A stretch of DNA of 64,000 nt from Maylandia zebra (lineage: Eukaryota > Chordata > Actinopteri > Cichliformes > Cichlidae), in the NCBI RefSeq assembly GCF_041146795.1, contig NC_135188.1, positions 3,643,919 through 3,707,918 of the forward strand. Direction: 5' to 3'. The notes under the pieces are model-generated. The model was given only the letters and a program-made list of their open reading frames with translations. It was not told the DNA's origin and made no database searches. A program made the translations under genes and the position numbers. Position 1 is the stretch's first letter. Every line of letters begins with the position of its first letter. Below are positions 46,977-60,122 of the stretch, in pieces.

Positions 46977-49569
46977 TAGCCAGCTTCTCTATAATTATTT
47001 TGTCATCCTAACTGTGGAAATTGCAGTAAATCTTCAGGTACACTCAAAGAAACATTCACAAGCACACATATTAAACTTTGATATTTTCTCATCACAATAA
47101 GGGAAAATTGATTTTCATAAGGCTGGAGGTTGCTTTCTATGGGGAGGGCAGGTAGTTTCCAGGGTGGCTGAAGTCAATCTCAGGTTGTCTGGGCCAGAGG
47201 CTGATTGATCACAGACAGGAATGTGACCGACTGATTTCCTCAGAGACCCACTTGGCCCCTCTGGAATGTTGTTGTCTTTTGGGACATTGTTGTTTTATAA
47301 CCTTTGTTTAACCAGGTTAACCCTGCTAGATCTAAGGATCAGGGTGTGAGCAGCGCAAAAAGCTACACTTTCGTTGTAGAAATTTCTCTCATAATTCTGT
47401 TCTTTCCTGATGCATATCTTTAATCTTCATGCCTAGATGGGATAAAACAGAAAACAAAATAGATTTGCTAGTTGTATAAGGTTCAGACAATATTTTATAA
47501 TGATTTTTATCATAACTCAAGGATTTTATGGGTGTTGGGCAACCACCTGCTCTAAAGGTACCTTTAGTGTGCCACAAACAATTCTCTTAAAAGAGATTTC
47601 CTGGTGTTTTGAACATGGTGGTGCAAATCCCCCATAAATATTTAACTGGGAGGAGATCTGGGAACTGTGAAAGGAATAACATATGACTCTTATCATTTGT
47701 TTTTATAGCCATCAGCCTTTTCTTTGACCCTCATATGCCTTCAGCTATGAACAGTGCCATCCTTAAAGAGACCACTTCCTAATTTTAATGCCCATCTAGG
47801 AATTGGCATTGCAAATTAGGTTAGGCAAATAATCCTGTGTTCTGCGGCATGGTTCGTGTCACATGTGTGTCTACACAAATAAATTAATGTTTCAGTTTAG
47901 TAAAAAAGTTAACAAAAAAACCAAAAAGCAATCTTCAAAACAGAATCCCTCACAGAAGAAAGGGGGGCCACAGAGGGCTTAAATCTAATTAGACATAAAA
48001 AATATCTTGCGTACACATGCAAAGCGTAAAACAGTAGTGCCTGACAACTAACTAACCGGACATTGTGGCATGTCAGTATCAGCCTGAAGAGGTGAACATG
48101 GAAAAATAGATTGCCAGCGTGCCATGGCATGCAACTTTCCATGTCAGATACTTGGTGGTCCAAGATGAATTCAGCTTCTCAGTCAGCCTGTGACATCAGC
48201 CACACATACCTCACACACCTCTCACACACACTGGTGGCCAACAATCATAAATAGGTGCCAGTAGGGAGCAACTGTGTGTATGAGTGTGTGTTGTGTGATG
48301 CAGGCTTGTCAGGATTAGGTAGCATTAGCGGAGCCCTCACACTGAACTCAGTTTTAATGTGATTCCTCCTTTCTACCCCCAACGCCCTGTCCCCATTATA
48401 CACAACCCAGTGGAGCACTTCAGCTCTGCTTGTACCCTGCCCCTCTAACGCTCACCTCTCTATACCCCCCTTCAGAAAAACATGTTCAAGCTCATTTTCA
48501 CTCTCACACCCTTTACCTGCATTATCCTGTAAGTCAAATAATATTTTTGTAGTCCCGCTTTTTATGTGTTTTTGCAGTCAGACTTGTGGGGCACATGTAC
48601 GTCATTTTTTTTGGCAATACTGCGCGTCACACATGGCACATATTCACACTTGGCTCTGTGGAGTGTAAAACAGATTTCCTTCTGCTAGAAGTCTCATATA
48701 GAAAGCAGTCATTTGTATGCAGCAAAAATACAATTTTCATACTCCAACTTTCTGGTTCAAGGGGAGTAGGTGACCTGTGAGAGTTAAGATTACCTCCATT
48801 CAATAATGTAGATGTAAGATAGCAGGTGAGCGGCTTTCTTTGACAACAGTGGCATTTTTGTAAACTAAGCAGAACAATATAATGCATCAAATGATCCTGT
48901 CTGTGAAAAGTCAGCTAGTCAAGCTCTCTGATTAGCATTATGGAGGCAGGGGACATGATTACAGTTCAATTCTGTGAATTCAAAAGACATTTACCTGCAC
49001 TGTTCTAACATGAGAACATCTCACAGACTTTGTACCACAGAGCTGTCAGAGTAAAGACTGTGTATTTTCTGAGACCCTTGTTACATTGTATTCACATCAG
49101 TCAGGTTTTGTGTAGAAAAGTTCAGGGTTGTAGTGAATAAAAATTATAAAATTATAATGTATGTAATGTTTTTGTCAGAAAAAACAAAAACAAATAACAG
49201 AACAATTTCATTCTAATGCTATTTTTTTTCTGTCTCTGACTGAGAATGTCTCTCAGCCAAGGTGAAACGACCAGTTGGCTCTCTTGAAGCAAGGCTCCAC
49301 TCATAAACTTTATTAGGGAGCACATAAATCCTATAGTCCTATCATCCCTTGAACAGTTGGATACAGTTACTCCCTTTGCACACCTCTAGAGGAGTACCTG
49401 TGAGCTGAAGCAAAACCAGCAGAGAGAAAAGCATGCAAGAAGTAAGTTAGCGGTAAGGACCAGAGGGTAAATAAACAGACAAGACAGAAAGCAGATAATC
49501 AGAAAGGCAAGCAGGCAGGAAAGAAAGAAAGACAAGAAGCAGGCGAGCAGGAGAAAGGATCCAGTACCA

Positions 49570-49609
49570 TTAACAACACTGCAGATGCTCTGGTCTGCAG
49601 TGTTGTTAA
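49570..49609. repeat. Perfect 16-bp inverted repeat with 8-nt loop
   Basis: The left arm TTAACAACACTGCAGA (49570-49585) is perfectly complementary to TCTGCAGTGTTGTTAA (49594-49609), with the loop TGCTCTGG. It lies at the end of a purine-rich stretch within the large TIKI intron. No known microRNA is recognised. Confidence 0.9.
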
Positions 49610-50784
49610 CAACATTTTGCAGGGATAGATTACCCCAGAGATAAGCGAAAGCACAAACATTGAGCTCCAAAGGTCAAACTAAGCTTAGCCACTAATTTGA
49701 AAAATGCTACCTTCTGCCCAAACTTTCTTCTCGCCATTGCAAATCTGTTCTCAGCCACTCACAGTGCTGTTGCCAGGTTCCTTTCTGTTACACATAACAA
49801 AAGTATCTAGACTATATGCGTCTGTCTTTGCTAACCACCTTTTTGAGTTGTATTTTTATAACACACCTGGGTATAGGGTTCTGAAGGTTGATGCACAGCT
49901 ACTATGTAATTAGACTAAAAACTGTATTGAGTGTAATGTGAACCCATGTATACAGTTAGGTGAAATTTTTGGATGCTGACTCAGATTTCACAGTTTCTTA
50001 CACCACTGTCAGTTTGAAATGATGCAATTGGAAATTAATCCCTAAAAAAGAGGGAACTGTGTACAAAGTAGCAGCAATACCTGTGAAATAGCTGTAAAAC
50101 AGCATTTAGAGGGTTTATTTGCACCCATAAATTTAACCAAGAGTCTGCACTTCACCTGCATCATTTCAAATTTATTGTAGTGGTGTACACATGTAAAATT
50201 CAGGCACTGTCAGTAGTTTCCAAGCCAGACTGAATCATCGGGATTTATCTGCTTCTGTTTCAAATTCTGCAACTCGTTAGAATAGATTATACCAGTAAAA
50301 TACAAAAATGAGCTTTTAGCAAAGACCATAAGCATCCGATCAATAAATATATTGTTTTCCTATGAGATTTTGGTCTCTGTTCCATCTTTCCAGTTAGAGT
50401 TCACAGAACCTTTCCTGAGTTAGACTGACTGAAGGACTAGGTTGGCCTTGCACTTGCCCTCTGGATGACCCCATTCCTTTGCCTTAGGCCCAGTTTCTTC
50501 TCCGTGCCCCTCACACTGCAGTTGAATGTGACATTTTTAGTTCTATATAACGACGCAGGCTGGAGTCAGGTAGCCTTTGCAAGTTTGGGTTTAACAAGCT
50601 AAGCTGTTTAAGAAGTACATGAATGGATGAGGATTATTTCTCTTTTCTATCAGGTAAGTACAGCATTGGGACAATGATGAAAGTGAACGTAATCTCCAAA
50701 TAATTTGCTGAACTCCTTGGCTCTCGTTCTGCAAGCTTATAGAGAAATTCCTGTCCTTTTGGTGTGTTAAAAGGATAATAAATA

Positions 50785-50808
50785 TATATGTATATATATA
50801 TATGTATA
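50785..50808 (+). repeat. Short (TA)n tract
   Basis: An imperfect AT-alternating run of TATATATG units. Confidence 0.7.
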
Positions 50809-52319
50809 CAATAAAAATTGGCTGCCCTGCTGCTGACGTCTGACCCGGTCAATCCTTATCACGGGAGAAAGGGCAAAAAAAGAGAAAAGCATGGAAAAGG
50901 CGATTATGAAGAAAGAGAAAATTGAAAGGATGGGGACACCCAGTGAGTCAGGAGACGAAGGAGTCTCCATGTCACTAATTCAAACTAGAGGGAGTGAAGA
51001 GGAAAATAAAAATGCTCAATTTGGTGGTACTGGAGAGAGAACGGCAACAGTAACACAGGAATACTTTCTACACTTGATAGCTTCCCCTGTGCCAAAATAA
51101 AAGACAACAATAATAAACTGGATGCTGCTGTGAAGTAACTTTCTCTTCTCCATTTTTGCTTTTGATTGTTTTTTCCCCCTGAAATGTTCTTTCACATCAC
51201 GGTTAATTTCACCTGTCAGTCACTTGCACCGTTTTTCCAGCAAAGTTTTCTACCTTTCCCAAGGCACACACTTTCTTGGCATCCACTGGAACAGTTTAAA
51301 TATAATATCAAACATATGGCAGAGTTTACAGAACGTAAATGAGATGAGAAATCAAATTTATGTAGCAGGACTGTGGTCTCCGAGGGGTGCCGTTGTTTAG
51401 GGAGAGCCTAAATGACGGGCAGCTGTAATTACAGCCACAAAACTGGTGCGAGAGATCAGAAGATGAAGGGGATGGTTTAACTGAGAGAACCAAGAGGACA
51501 GTGAGGATGGAGGGAAAAGCCCAGGGGAATATTTGGGGTGAGTGGGAAGGGGAAGAAGCTGACAAAGAGGGTCTCTCTCAGTGGGTGGCTCTTTTTCTCA
51601 TTTTTCTTCCTTGGGCTCTCTTGTGGGTGTGCATCATGTGACGATGTGTAATTGGCCTGTGGTCACACCAGAGTTGTGCAAACAGATTAGCAGGGAAACA
51701 TGTCAGCCTGAGGGGCTGCGGAGGTGAATGTGTGTTTTGTGTGAATCACAGATGTGGGATTGTGTGGGAAATGGTTTGATGGAGTAAAACCTATATTAAT
51801 GGTGAACAGGTGGGGCAGTTGACTTTGTCACAGACAAATTTGTTGTCGTGGGCACTTGGGAAATGTCTAGAGTTCTCGGGCAGTATTTATGCACAGTTAC
51901 ACGCACATATAATAATACCAACACATGCATCCATACACAAAGACTTGCAATGCTTCATTTTCATTCACTAAATTGAATTATGTCTGCACTGTACTCATAT
52001 ATTCCAGAGGTTCAGTGTGGTTTTAAGCACACTGGAGATTACAAGCCTTGCTCTCACTGCCATAAAGCCCAGCACTGCAGAAACTCAACAGAAGTTCATT
52101 GTGTGATCAGCCTGGTATTTTAAAAACTTTCATATTAAGTCTGCAGCTCATTCCCAATACCAGCTTATATCCTTTTTTAGAGTTTTAAATCTAAACCCGA
52201 TGCATCTTTATACATGGGTGAATTTCGTATGCCTGTCTCATCGCAGCCATTTCACAGCCAAATAAACTGTCGTTCAAATGTGGACATATTTCACTTTTTT
52301 CACTTCAGTAATATGATAA

Positions 52320-52860
52320 ACATTTTCTGGTGTGCAAGAGAGGGCCCGGTTGGACCAGTGTTTGACACAGAAACAATGTCCTCTCTGGGATAACCACATT
52401 GCAGTTTTGGGGCATCTGACCACAGTAATTTTGGTTATGGCTCACTCACACGAGAACAAAAATAGGACGGCAACCTCATTGCGACTAGGAAAAATCGGTG
52501 GTAGCCTCGTGACTCCACTGGATTTGTTCGACTGTCAGAGACAGATTACAAGTAATTACACCAACCACCTGGTTGTTGAGTTGAGAGTGCAAGATCCTCG
52601 GGGTTGCGGTTTGAGGGTGCCAGACCATCAACTTCTGGAAGACCACTTTCAATTGCATAGTTATTGCACAGGTTGCCAAGTGCGGGCCAACTTCAAACAA
52701 CTGGGGTCTGACTTGGTGTGACTGCAGTCACGTTCAGATTGGCAAAGGTTTGCAAATAACTATTCTGCACCAATGAGTACAACTCAGTCAACGCAATAGG
52801 GGATGTGACATGCCTCAGCTGGTTGCCAAGTAGTTGTATTCTGGTTCTATTCCTATATAA
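52320..52860. repeat. Possible interspersed repeat of unknown class
   Basis: This roughly 540-bp block is more complex and GC-balanced than its surroundings and carries a 129-codon open frame (52332-52721, plus) with no known domain. Phrases such as GGGATAACCACATTGCAGTT and TTGGTTATGGCTCACTCACA feel familiar from fish dispersed repeats, but I cannot name the family or find its ends. Confidence 0.3.
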
Positions 52861-55800
52861 AAGCAAGTTAAGTCCTGCAGCAACTACAGATTTCCAAATT
52901 TCTTTTTCAAATCTATGAGGTTCTGGCTGGAATTTCTATTACTATTATTTCTAATTACAATTAATCATGCTAACATCACAAACAAAATGTATGTAATTAC
53001 CAGCTTGACCACATTCTATAACAAACATATATACAGAGGCTCCCTGTCCTACTGTGATACGTCACTTTTAAGTTAAGATTAGTTGTAGACTGGGAGGCTA
53101 CATTTAATTTCGAGATATTGCCATCATCAGTAGTTAAAGTTAATATTGACACTGAAATAGCAGCTTTTCATTGTAAAAATGTAAAGGAACTGCCCCATTG
53201 AGCACTGCTCTCAGCTAAAGTTGAGTGTGGGAACAGAGAGATGATGCACAAGTAAGCATTCCTGGAGCTGAGCTGAGGAGACAGACAATCAAAGACTGTT
53301 AGGTAGAATAAGAGCCGCAAAGAAATCTCATGGACACACTGTACGAGCCCATTCAGATACATGAGTTTAACTTGGCTGAAGAAAGTCAATGTGTAAGCAC
53401 ATGCCGTTATTGGTTTCTGATGCCCCTGTCAACTCAGTGCCAAACCACCTGCCTTCAGGTAGTAACAACATCACATAATATACCACCAAGTGTGGGTGGC
53501 CATAGTATTTTACCCTTAAAAAAACAAACCCTTTACATGTATATTCCCTTTCATAGCTAGAAGTGTCTAGTTTGTGTAAATCCACATTTGTCTTATAGTG
53601 TAGGATTGTGTTATTTTTTTCTGAGACTTCTTTCTAATAAGCCATTACTTACAGGAGTTTAAAAAAAGGCGTTTTAACTTGTTCAGAAATTATTTACACA
53701 TGTTTTAAATGTCTAGTGTATTAACGGCTACTAGAATGGAAAACGTTCTACTTGTTTCTTTTTAGGACAGCTCGTCATATTCCTTATAATGCTTTATATC
53801 AATATAAAACATATTATTTTTGCTATTATAGTGAACTGAAAAGCGTCTGAAAATGATGTATTTAATGTCATTAAAACCTGCTAAACTGGTAGTTTAGTCC
53901 AGACTGTGAATTCACTGTTGTTAGACAGAGTTAGTTGCTATTTCTGTCATTTATTACTTTTTTATTTCATATTTTTAGATTAGCACATATATTATAAATC
54001 ATTAGAATTATAAATTGCTTTAGAAATACTGTATTTACAGACCCCCTATCCTCTGATAGAGATGACTGACGCAGAGTCTCCAGCTCTCCACGAAAGAGTT
54101 CACTCACAATCTCCAAAACAGAAATGTGATATTTCAGTACTGGACAACACAGGGCACCGTTTTCAGATTTCTTTCTGAATCCTCCTGAAAGCCGTATCAG
54201 TGTTAAAAAAACATCAGTCAGTGATGAACAAATGAACACACCATCACAATAAACAGTTTCTAATGGATGAGGCCTCCATCGTCATGTTGCTATGAAACAT
54301 AACACAATCTGATAATACAGAAAATATGGTCTGCTCTCCGTGTGAGCCAATTCTGGATTGACATGAACAAATCCAGTGTTTTTGATTGGTTTTTCTGCTG
54401 TTGATTCTCACAGGTAATAGTGTCAGTGCCCGGGGCAGCTGACAGGAGCCTGACAGACATGCGGTGCAGGCATGCACGCCATTGTTGACAGTCGAAAGCT
54501 AGATCTTTGTGAAAAGCTCATGGAGAGCGAGTGAGTGTTGGAATGGAAACACAAGGCTATTTTATCAGATGCCAAAATGCAAAGGGGAGAACGCATGAGA
54601 GACATAGAGGAAGAGAGTTAGAGAAAGACAGAGAGCGAGAGAGAGGCCAGAGCCCGTCAAAGCCTCTGTAGTGAGTCGTGGTGACGGCCAACCTATGCAC
54701 TTGAGAGCAGTGCGAATGGCTTTTTAATGCCTGCTAACAGCCAGGGTATTTAGTGGGATGCGGGAATGGATGAAGGGATATGCTGAAGGATGGGAGGGAT
54801 GGAGAAAGGATGAGTGACGACAATGTTTGGACAAGAGGTCCCAGCTGACCACTGCTGCAGCGCTGCTGCCCAGTCACTGTACAGCTGCAGGACTCAAGTT
54901 CATCCTGTGCTTTGTGCTATTAGTGATCACAGATTTAACATTGTGGTCTTTTCTCTGACTCCAACCTCATTTATCTTGGTCATGCCTCATATTTTTTTGA
55001 GGTCTTGGTATTTTGCTTGAGACTGACACAAATGACGTTTCAATTATGTGGAAATCACAGACATAATTGCCAGTGATGCTCTTCTATCTATAGATGTCTG
55101 TTCAGCCGGCTGGTTATGCACTCAGTCAGACTAAACTTGAGTGAATATGCTGTTGACAAGTGCTGTCCAATGCAAATACAAGAGAAAGTCTGATGGCCAA
55201 AAGGAGTGCCACTGTCTTGCCTTTTTCTGCAGTTAGACTAAACTTTTGTTTGATCGAATCTTTTCCTTCATGATAGTGAGTTCACCATTTCCTACAGCAA
55301 GACAAAACTCATGTCATATCTGTCAAAGAGAACCTATTACAATAACCTCCAGCTCCATATTATTATTGAACTAAAGTAATTTCATGATTCACGGTTCGAA
55401 AGACTACTTGTTTATCTTATACTAGGCCTTGGCGCAGCATTTCAACTTCTAAAACAAGTTGTTTTAGCTAAACACTTTCTAAAATTGAGCACTTACAGCA
55501 GAATGAAGTCCGAGCTTTTGGCAAACATTGATCCCTTGCACATACTGACATCATCTGGATCTTGATGCCAGCCCTAATCGGTTTTCACTTATTCCAACTG
55601 CCTCTCATGTGGCGATAGGAACCTCTGTAAACATTATAAATTACCACATTGGGAGCTCGTCCTTTTATGACAAGAACCAACAATGTTTGATCCTTTGAAC
55701 TTCTCACAGTTTACAATTGCTAATACATCATTTTATAATGTTCCCAAACATCTTTATCATAATAAGATAATAATTAACAACAGACCAGACACTAACAACA

Positions 55801-56795
55801 AGCCAGTAAGCAACGACCTGCTGCTCTTGTACACATTACATTCATTACATTCACCTTGTCTCAGTCCACCAATGCCATTGTCACTCCATATTACATCTAG
55901 CACTTTCATTATTAATGATATCATTATTAGCAGCAAACTGGATTGCATGCTTCTAACAGGTGATTGAAACATCGCCCACTAATTATAGTTCTGGATACAA
56001 ACAGGAGCAGTGATGGAATTGCTGTTGTTTATGAGAACATTGTTAATTGTGAATCTGCGTCATGCATCTCTGCAAGAAACATTTAAAAAGTCATGAAATT
56101 GGAACATGATCAATAGATTTTTATAATGAGCTATTGAGTCCAAATGCTACAAATGATATAAGACAGAAGAAGGAACAACAAATGAATCTGGAAACTATTT
56201 AATTGACCTTTGTGTCATAAAACGGCATATTTGAGGAAAAGCGTACTGCTTCATTCCAAATGTTTAAAAACTGAAAGACAGCCAGAATCCATTTTTTATG
56301 TTTATCAGAAGAGGATTTCTGAAGAAAGGAACTGGTCGGGTCATATATACAGTACTACACAAACTACACTATCTTACCTCATCCCTGCTGGTGTTTACAT
56401 AAAATGGCCCCTGACTCAAACAAAAGCGGGAATGCTCCTTGGAAACCGTGTGAAGAGAAGATTAGAGTGATGAAGATGGGAAAGAGGATGGGAAAAAATC
56501 AAACTACATAAATTTACAGGAAGAAGTCAAAATGCTAAAGAAAGAAAACTAAAAGTGAAAAAGTTGTCTTTGTTTTTTCTTGGTTTCTGATTTTTCAGAT
56601 TCTTAAACAGAAACTTTGTTAAGTTTTCTGAACTGTTGTTCTTTGCTTTTCATGTAATTCTACCTTTATATTTAGTTTCCAAAGATTTTTATGCAACCAT
56701 TTCTAAATTTCTTACTCTCCATATTACTTGTGTTGTGCATAAGGAGTGTTATCTGGTGTTTACTAAATCACTTATTGTAGAAATTGATAGGTTTA

Positions 56796-59700
56796 AGAGT
56801 ACTCTTAAATCCCCCAAATTATTATCTAAAATATACAGAACACTTTCTAAATTAGATGAATCAATATCCCTTCCTACTGCAAAGTGGGAAGCAGATTTAT
56901 CAGTCAACCTAGACCAAAACTTCTGGTCTCAGATTTGCTTAAAAACTTTTAAATTAATTAAAAATCCCAGTCTGCAATTAATACAATACAAAATACTACA
57001 TAGAGTGCACTATACAGGTCATCGGATGTTCAAGATGGGCTTTACATCTTCCAACAACTGCTCACACTGTCAAGGCAATACACCAGACAATTACATCCAC
57101 GCTCTTTGGTTCTGTCCACCAGTGCAAAAGTTTTGGCGCGAGATATGTGAAGACTTATCAAAATGTCTGAAATGTAACATTCCAACTTCCCCCTTAGTGT
57201 GTCTACTGGGCAGCTTAGATAATGTCACTTCAGAAAAGAATATAGCCCATATGGTTTTCACTGCCCTATGCATAGCCAAGAAAACAGTCCTCATGAACTG
57301 GAAAAATAAAAATAATCTTAATTCTAACCAATATAGAAATTATCTATTAGATTACATTAGTCTTGACACAGCCTCTGCCACCACATTAGATCAATTGCTC
57401 TGGGCCCCTTTTATCAGCTCCATCACCTAGTGGGGGTGGGGGGTCATAGTTTGGTCCCGCCTTCACTGTTGTGATTGGTGAGGGGGTAGGGACAGGCTTA
57501 GGGCGTCGGGGGGTTCCCCGGAGGCATCTTCCTTGGGGAGCTCAACCCGGGGTAGCGGTCACGTCCGGTTGGGGGCTCTGTTGGCTCTCAGGTGACTGTT
57601 TCCTCGCGGCTGCGTGCAGCGGGGCTAGGGGAGGGTCTGTGCTGACGGACGTGGGTTACTGACCTGGCAACCTGGCTGCCCCTGGGTGGGTCCGGGATGG
57701 GCGTGAGGTTCTGGGGGCGCTCCGTCTCTGGGCTGGGGCCCGGGCCGGGCCTCGGGGGCTTGGGTCCTGGTTGGTGTGTTGCCGGGGTTGTGGGCGGGTG
57801 GGTGCATGGGGGCCCGGCCCTGGAGCAGGGTGCCGCCGGTGCGTCGAGCCGCCTGGGGGGCTCTTCAACTGCTGGGGGGGATGGTCACATCTTGCAGGAG
57901 CTTTCTTCTCTTCAGGAACTCTCTGCAGGAGGGGGAGATACAGGAGAGGTGGAGGAAGATCTCAGCCTGGGCGTTTACCGTCTTATGTAGTCTGGAAGAT
58001 GTGTGGATGGTGGGGTGGGTGCAGTTTTCTCTGTGGTGGGGTTGGGTGGACTGTCCAGGGCTCTGTGGAGCCGGGGGGCGCTACTGCACTGGGCCCCGGT
58101 CTGATGGGCCTGGGCCCCCCTTCCCTGGCGGGTCGCGGAGGGTGGGGGTGCCTACTGGGGTCAGCGGGGGAGCTGGCCCCAGGGAGGGGTTACCTGCCCC
58201 TCCCTTCCTTCCCTCCCCATCTCCAGCTGCCTCCCTCTTCCCGCTCCTCCACAACCACCCACACATGCAGGGCCTTGGAGTGGGGGTATGTCACCAGGGT
58301 GCAGAGGAGGCTACCCCCCCCCCCCTGTCCCCTTCTGGCTGCCTCTGCCTCAATTTTATCCCACAACTTAGACATTCACATTATTCACACTCTCATTACA
58401 CATACATATAGGATCTTGGGGGTGGGCACAATCACGGAGTCCAAATTACCATCAGGGTGTATACCTCACCCCTGACGTCGTTGCCCACCTCTCAATTTTA
58501 AATACACTTAGACATTGAGGGCTATCAGGAGGGACTATGCGCTTACCTGCTGCTCCTTGGCAGGTAGCTCCATGCCCTCCTGGGTTTTAATTGCACCTTA
58601 GAACACACATGCATCAACATTACAATGAGCGGGTGGAGGGAGGTTTGGAGTCTTCTCCCACCCCCATTCTCTGCGGCCTGCTGGAGCGGGAGGGCTAGTA
58701 GGAGGAGTTGGCCGTCCGACTGCGGTCTGGGGTGTGGGGCCTCCCTGCTGCTGCGGAGTCGGGGTGGTCTGCCTCTCCCCACCGCAGGGAAAAGGGTAAC
58801 ACCACCTGGGTCTGGGTGCAATTCCCCCCTCCAGGGGCAAGGGTACCTAGACCCGGTTTGTAGAGTACGCTTGGGGAGTGTGATTGTGTGTACAGCGTCT
58901 CTTTATGTCTGTCTCCACGTTGGTTGAGTGTGGAGTAAGTGCATATGAGAGCATGAGGGTGGGAATGGATGTTTGTGTCTGTGTGTGCCTGTATGTCTGT
59001 GTCTATATGTCAGGTTGGGTATCAGACGCCACCTCTCTGGGGACACCTCAGGCCCTCCAAGGTTTGGAGGCCTATCTCCACCCACCACCACTTCCCCTGC
59101 CGGTGGCGGACTCCCTCAGGTGTCGGTGTGTTGGTGGTTCTTTGTGTCTGGGGGTGGGCGTCCGGGTACACACCGGCTCACTCCTTGGCGGCCGCTTGTC
59201 GGGGCCTGGGGCCTGGGGCTCGCTCGGGCCCCTTTGGAGATAGGGTGCCCCCGGCCTCTCGGCCTGGGGCTCGGTCACTAAGGCACAGCTGGGGGCCGGC
59301 GGAGCTCACGGGCGCGTCACTGCAACTCCCCCTGACTTCTGCTCCGCGGCTGCTGGGCGAGCCCTCATCTGGGACTCTCCTCAGCTCTTACTGGAACAGT
59401 GGCGCGGCTGCCCCTCTGTTGGTCTTCCATGGTCTCTTGTGTTCTGGGGGCCTCTGGATGTCTGGAGTTTTGATCTCCTCCATACCTGCTTCACACCCTG
59501 GAGGACGGGGCTGTGGCCCCCCCACACCCTCTAGCAGATCATTACATGGAGAAACCTTTGGAATGCAAGCATGCTGATCCACACAGGTATGCACACATGG
59601 GTATTCACAGACGCGGACTAAAGCTTTCTTGGCTGCTGCCTCAAAGCACACTGTGCGCTGTCTATCTTGCGTGCTGCACAATATCGTTTATTATTTAGTA

Positions 59701-60105
59701 AATATTGATATCTATGACTAGCTAGTTTATTGTGATGGTGCTTTGTTTTCTCTATTATTATGTTGCTCTTTGTTGTTTGCTGTCTCCTCTGTTTGTTTTT
59801 TTTGTTTGTTTTTTTTTTTTCTCCATACAGGTGACCCAGGAGTTCTTTTTTTTTTCTCTCTCTTCCCCCCCCTTCTCACCGTCTCTTCTCCCCTTTGGTT
59901 TTCTTTCTTTCTCTCCCCCTCTCTCTCTCATTCATTCCCCCTGTCCTATTTATTAAAAAAAAAAAAAAAAAAAAAAAATGACAAAGGATGAACTGAAGCT
60001 CTGCCATCACGTAATGTTGCATACTGCTGTTTCTGATGTCATTTAAAAAAAAAAAAAAAAGAAAAAAAAAAAAAAAAAAAAAGAAAAGACTTGATAAAAA
60101 AAAAA
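56796..60105 (+). mobile_element. 5'-truncated L1-clade LINE insertion with long GC-rich 3' UTR and poly(A)
   Basis: The insert is bounded by a perfect 17-bp direct repeat, AGAAATTGATAGGTTTA, at 56779-56795 and 60106-60122. The right copy directly follows A-rich sequence (60044-60105). The insert begins inside the C-terminal part of an ORF2, reads to a stop at 57430, then continues through about 2.5 kb of strikingly GC-rich sequence and a CT-rich block (59830-59945). It ends in two A-rich blocks, 59955-59978 and 60044-60105. This is target-primed reverse transcription structure: 5' truncation, poly(A) tail and target-site duplication. Open frames within the GC-rich tail are chance frames. The perfect duplication and undamaged ORF suggest a recent insertion. 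Confidence 0.88.
56797..57430 (+). pseudogene. C-terminal fragment of LINE ORF2 (reverse transcriptase protein)
   Basis: About 210 codons are open from the insertion boundary to the TAG at 57428-57430. The fragment begins STLKSPKLLSKIY and includes AKWEADL, FWSQICLKTFK and a Cys/His motif C-x2-C-x9-H-x4-C (CSHCQG through ALWFC) followed by FWREI. This matches the zinc-knuckle-like C-terminal region of L1-clade ORF2 proteins, downstream of the reverse transcriptase domain. The endonuclease and reverse transcriptase domains are absent because of 5' truncation, so it cannot act on its own. The open frame extends upstream to 56636, but that part is flanking host DNA. Confidence 0.85.
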
Positions 60106-60122
60106 AGAAATTGATAGGTTTA

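Noticed and set aside
56636-56795. First 53 codons of the apparent 264-codon LINE ORF
   Set aside because: The 17-bp target duplication places this segment outside the insert, so it is host DNA that happens to be in frame.
57471-59577. Several long overlapping frames (up to 234 codons) in the GC-rich block
   Set aside because: They overlap in several frames on both strands, are Gly/Pro/Arg-rich as expected from GC-rich DNA, and lie in the 3' UTR of the LINE after the ORF2 stop.
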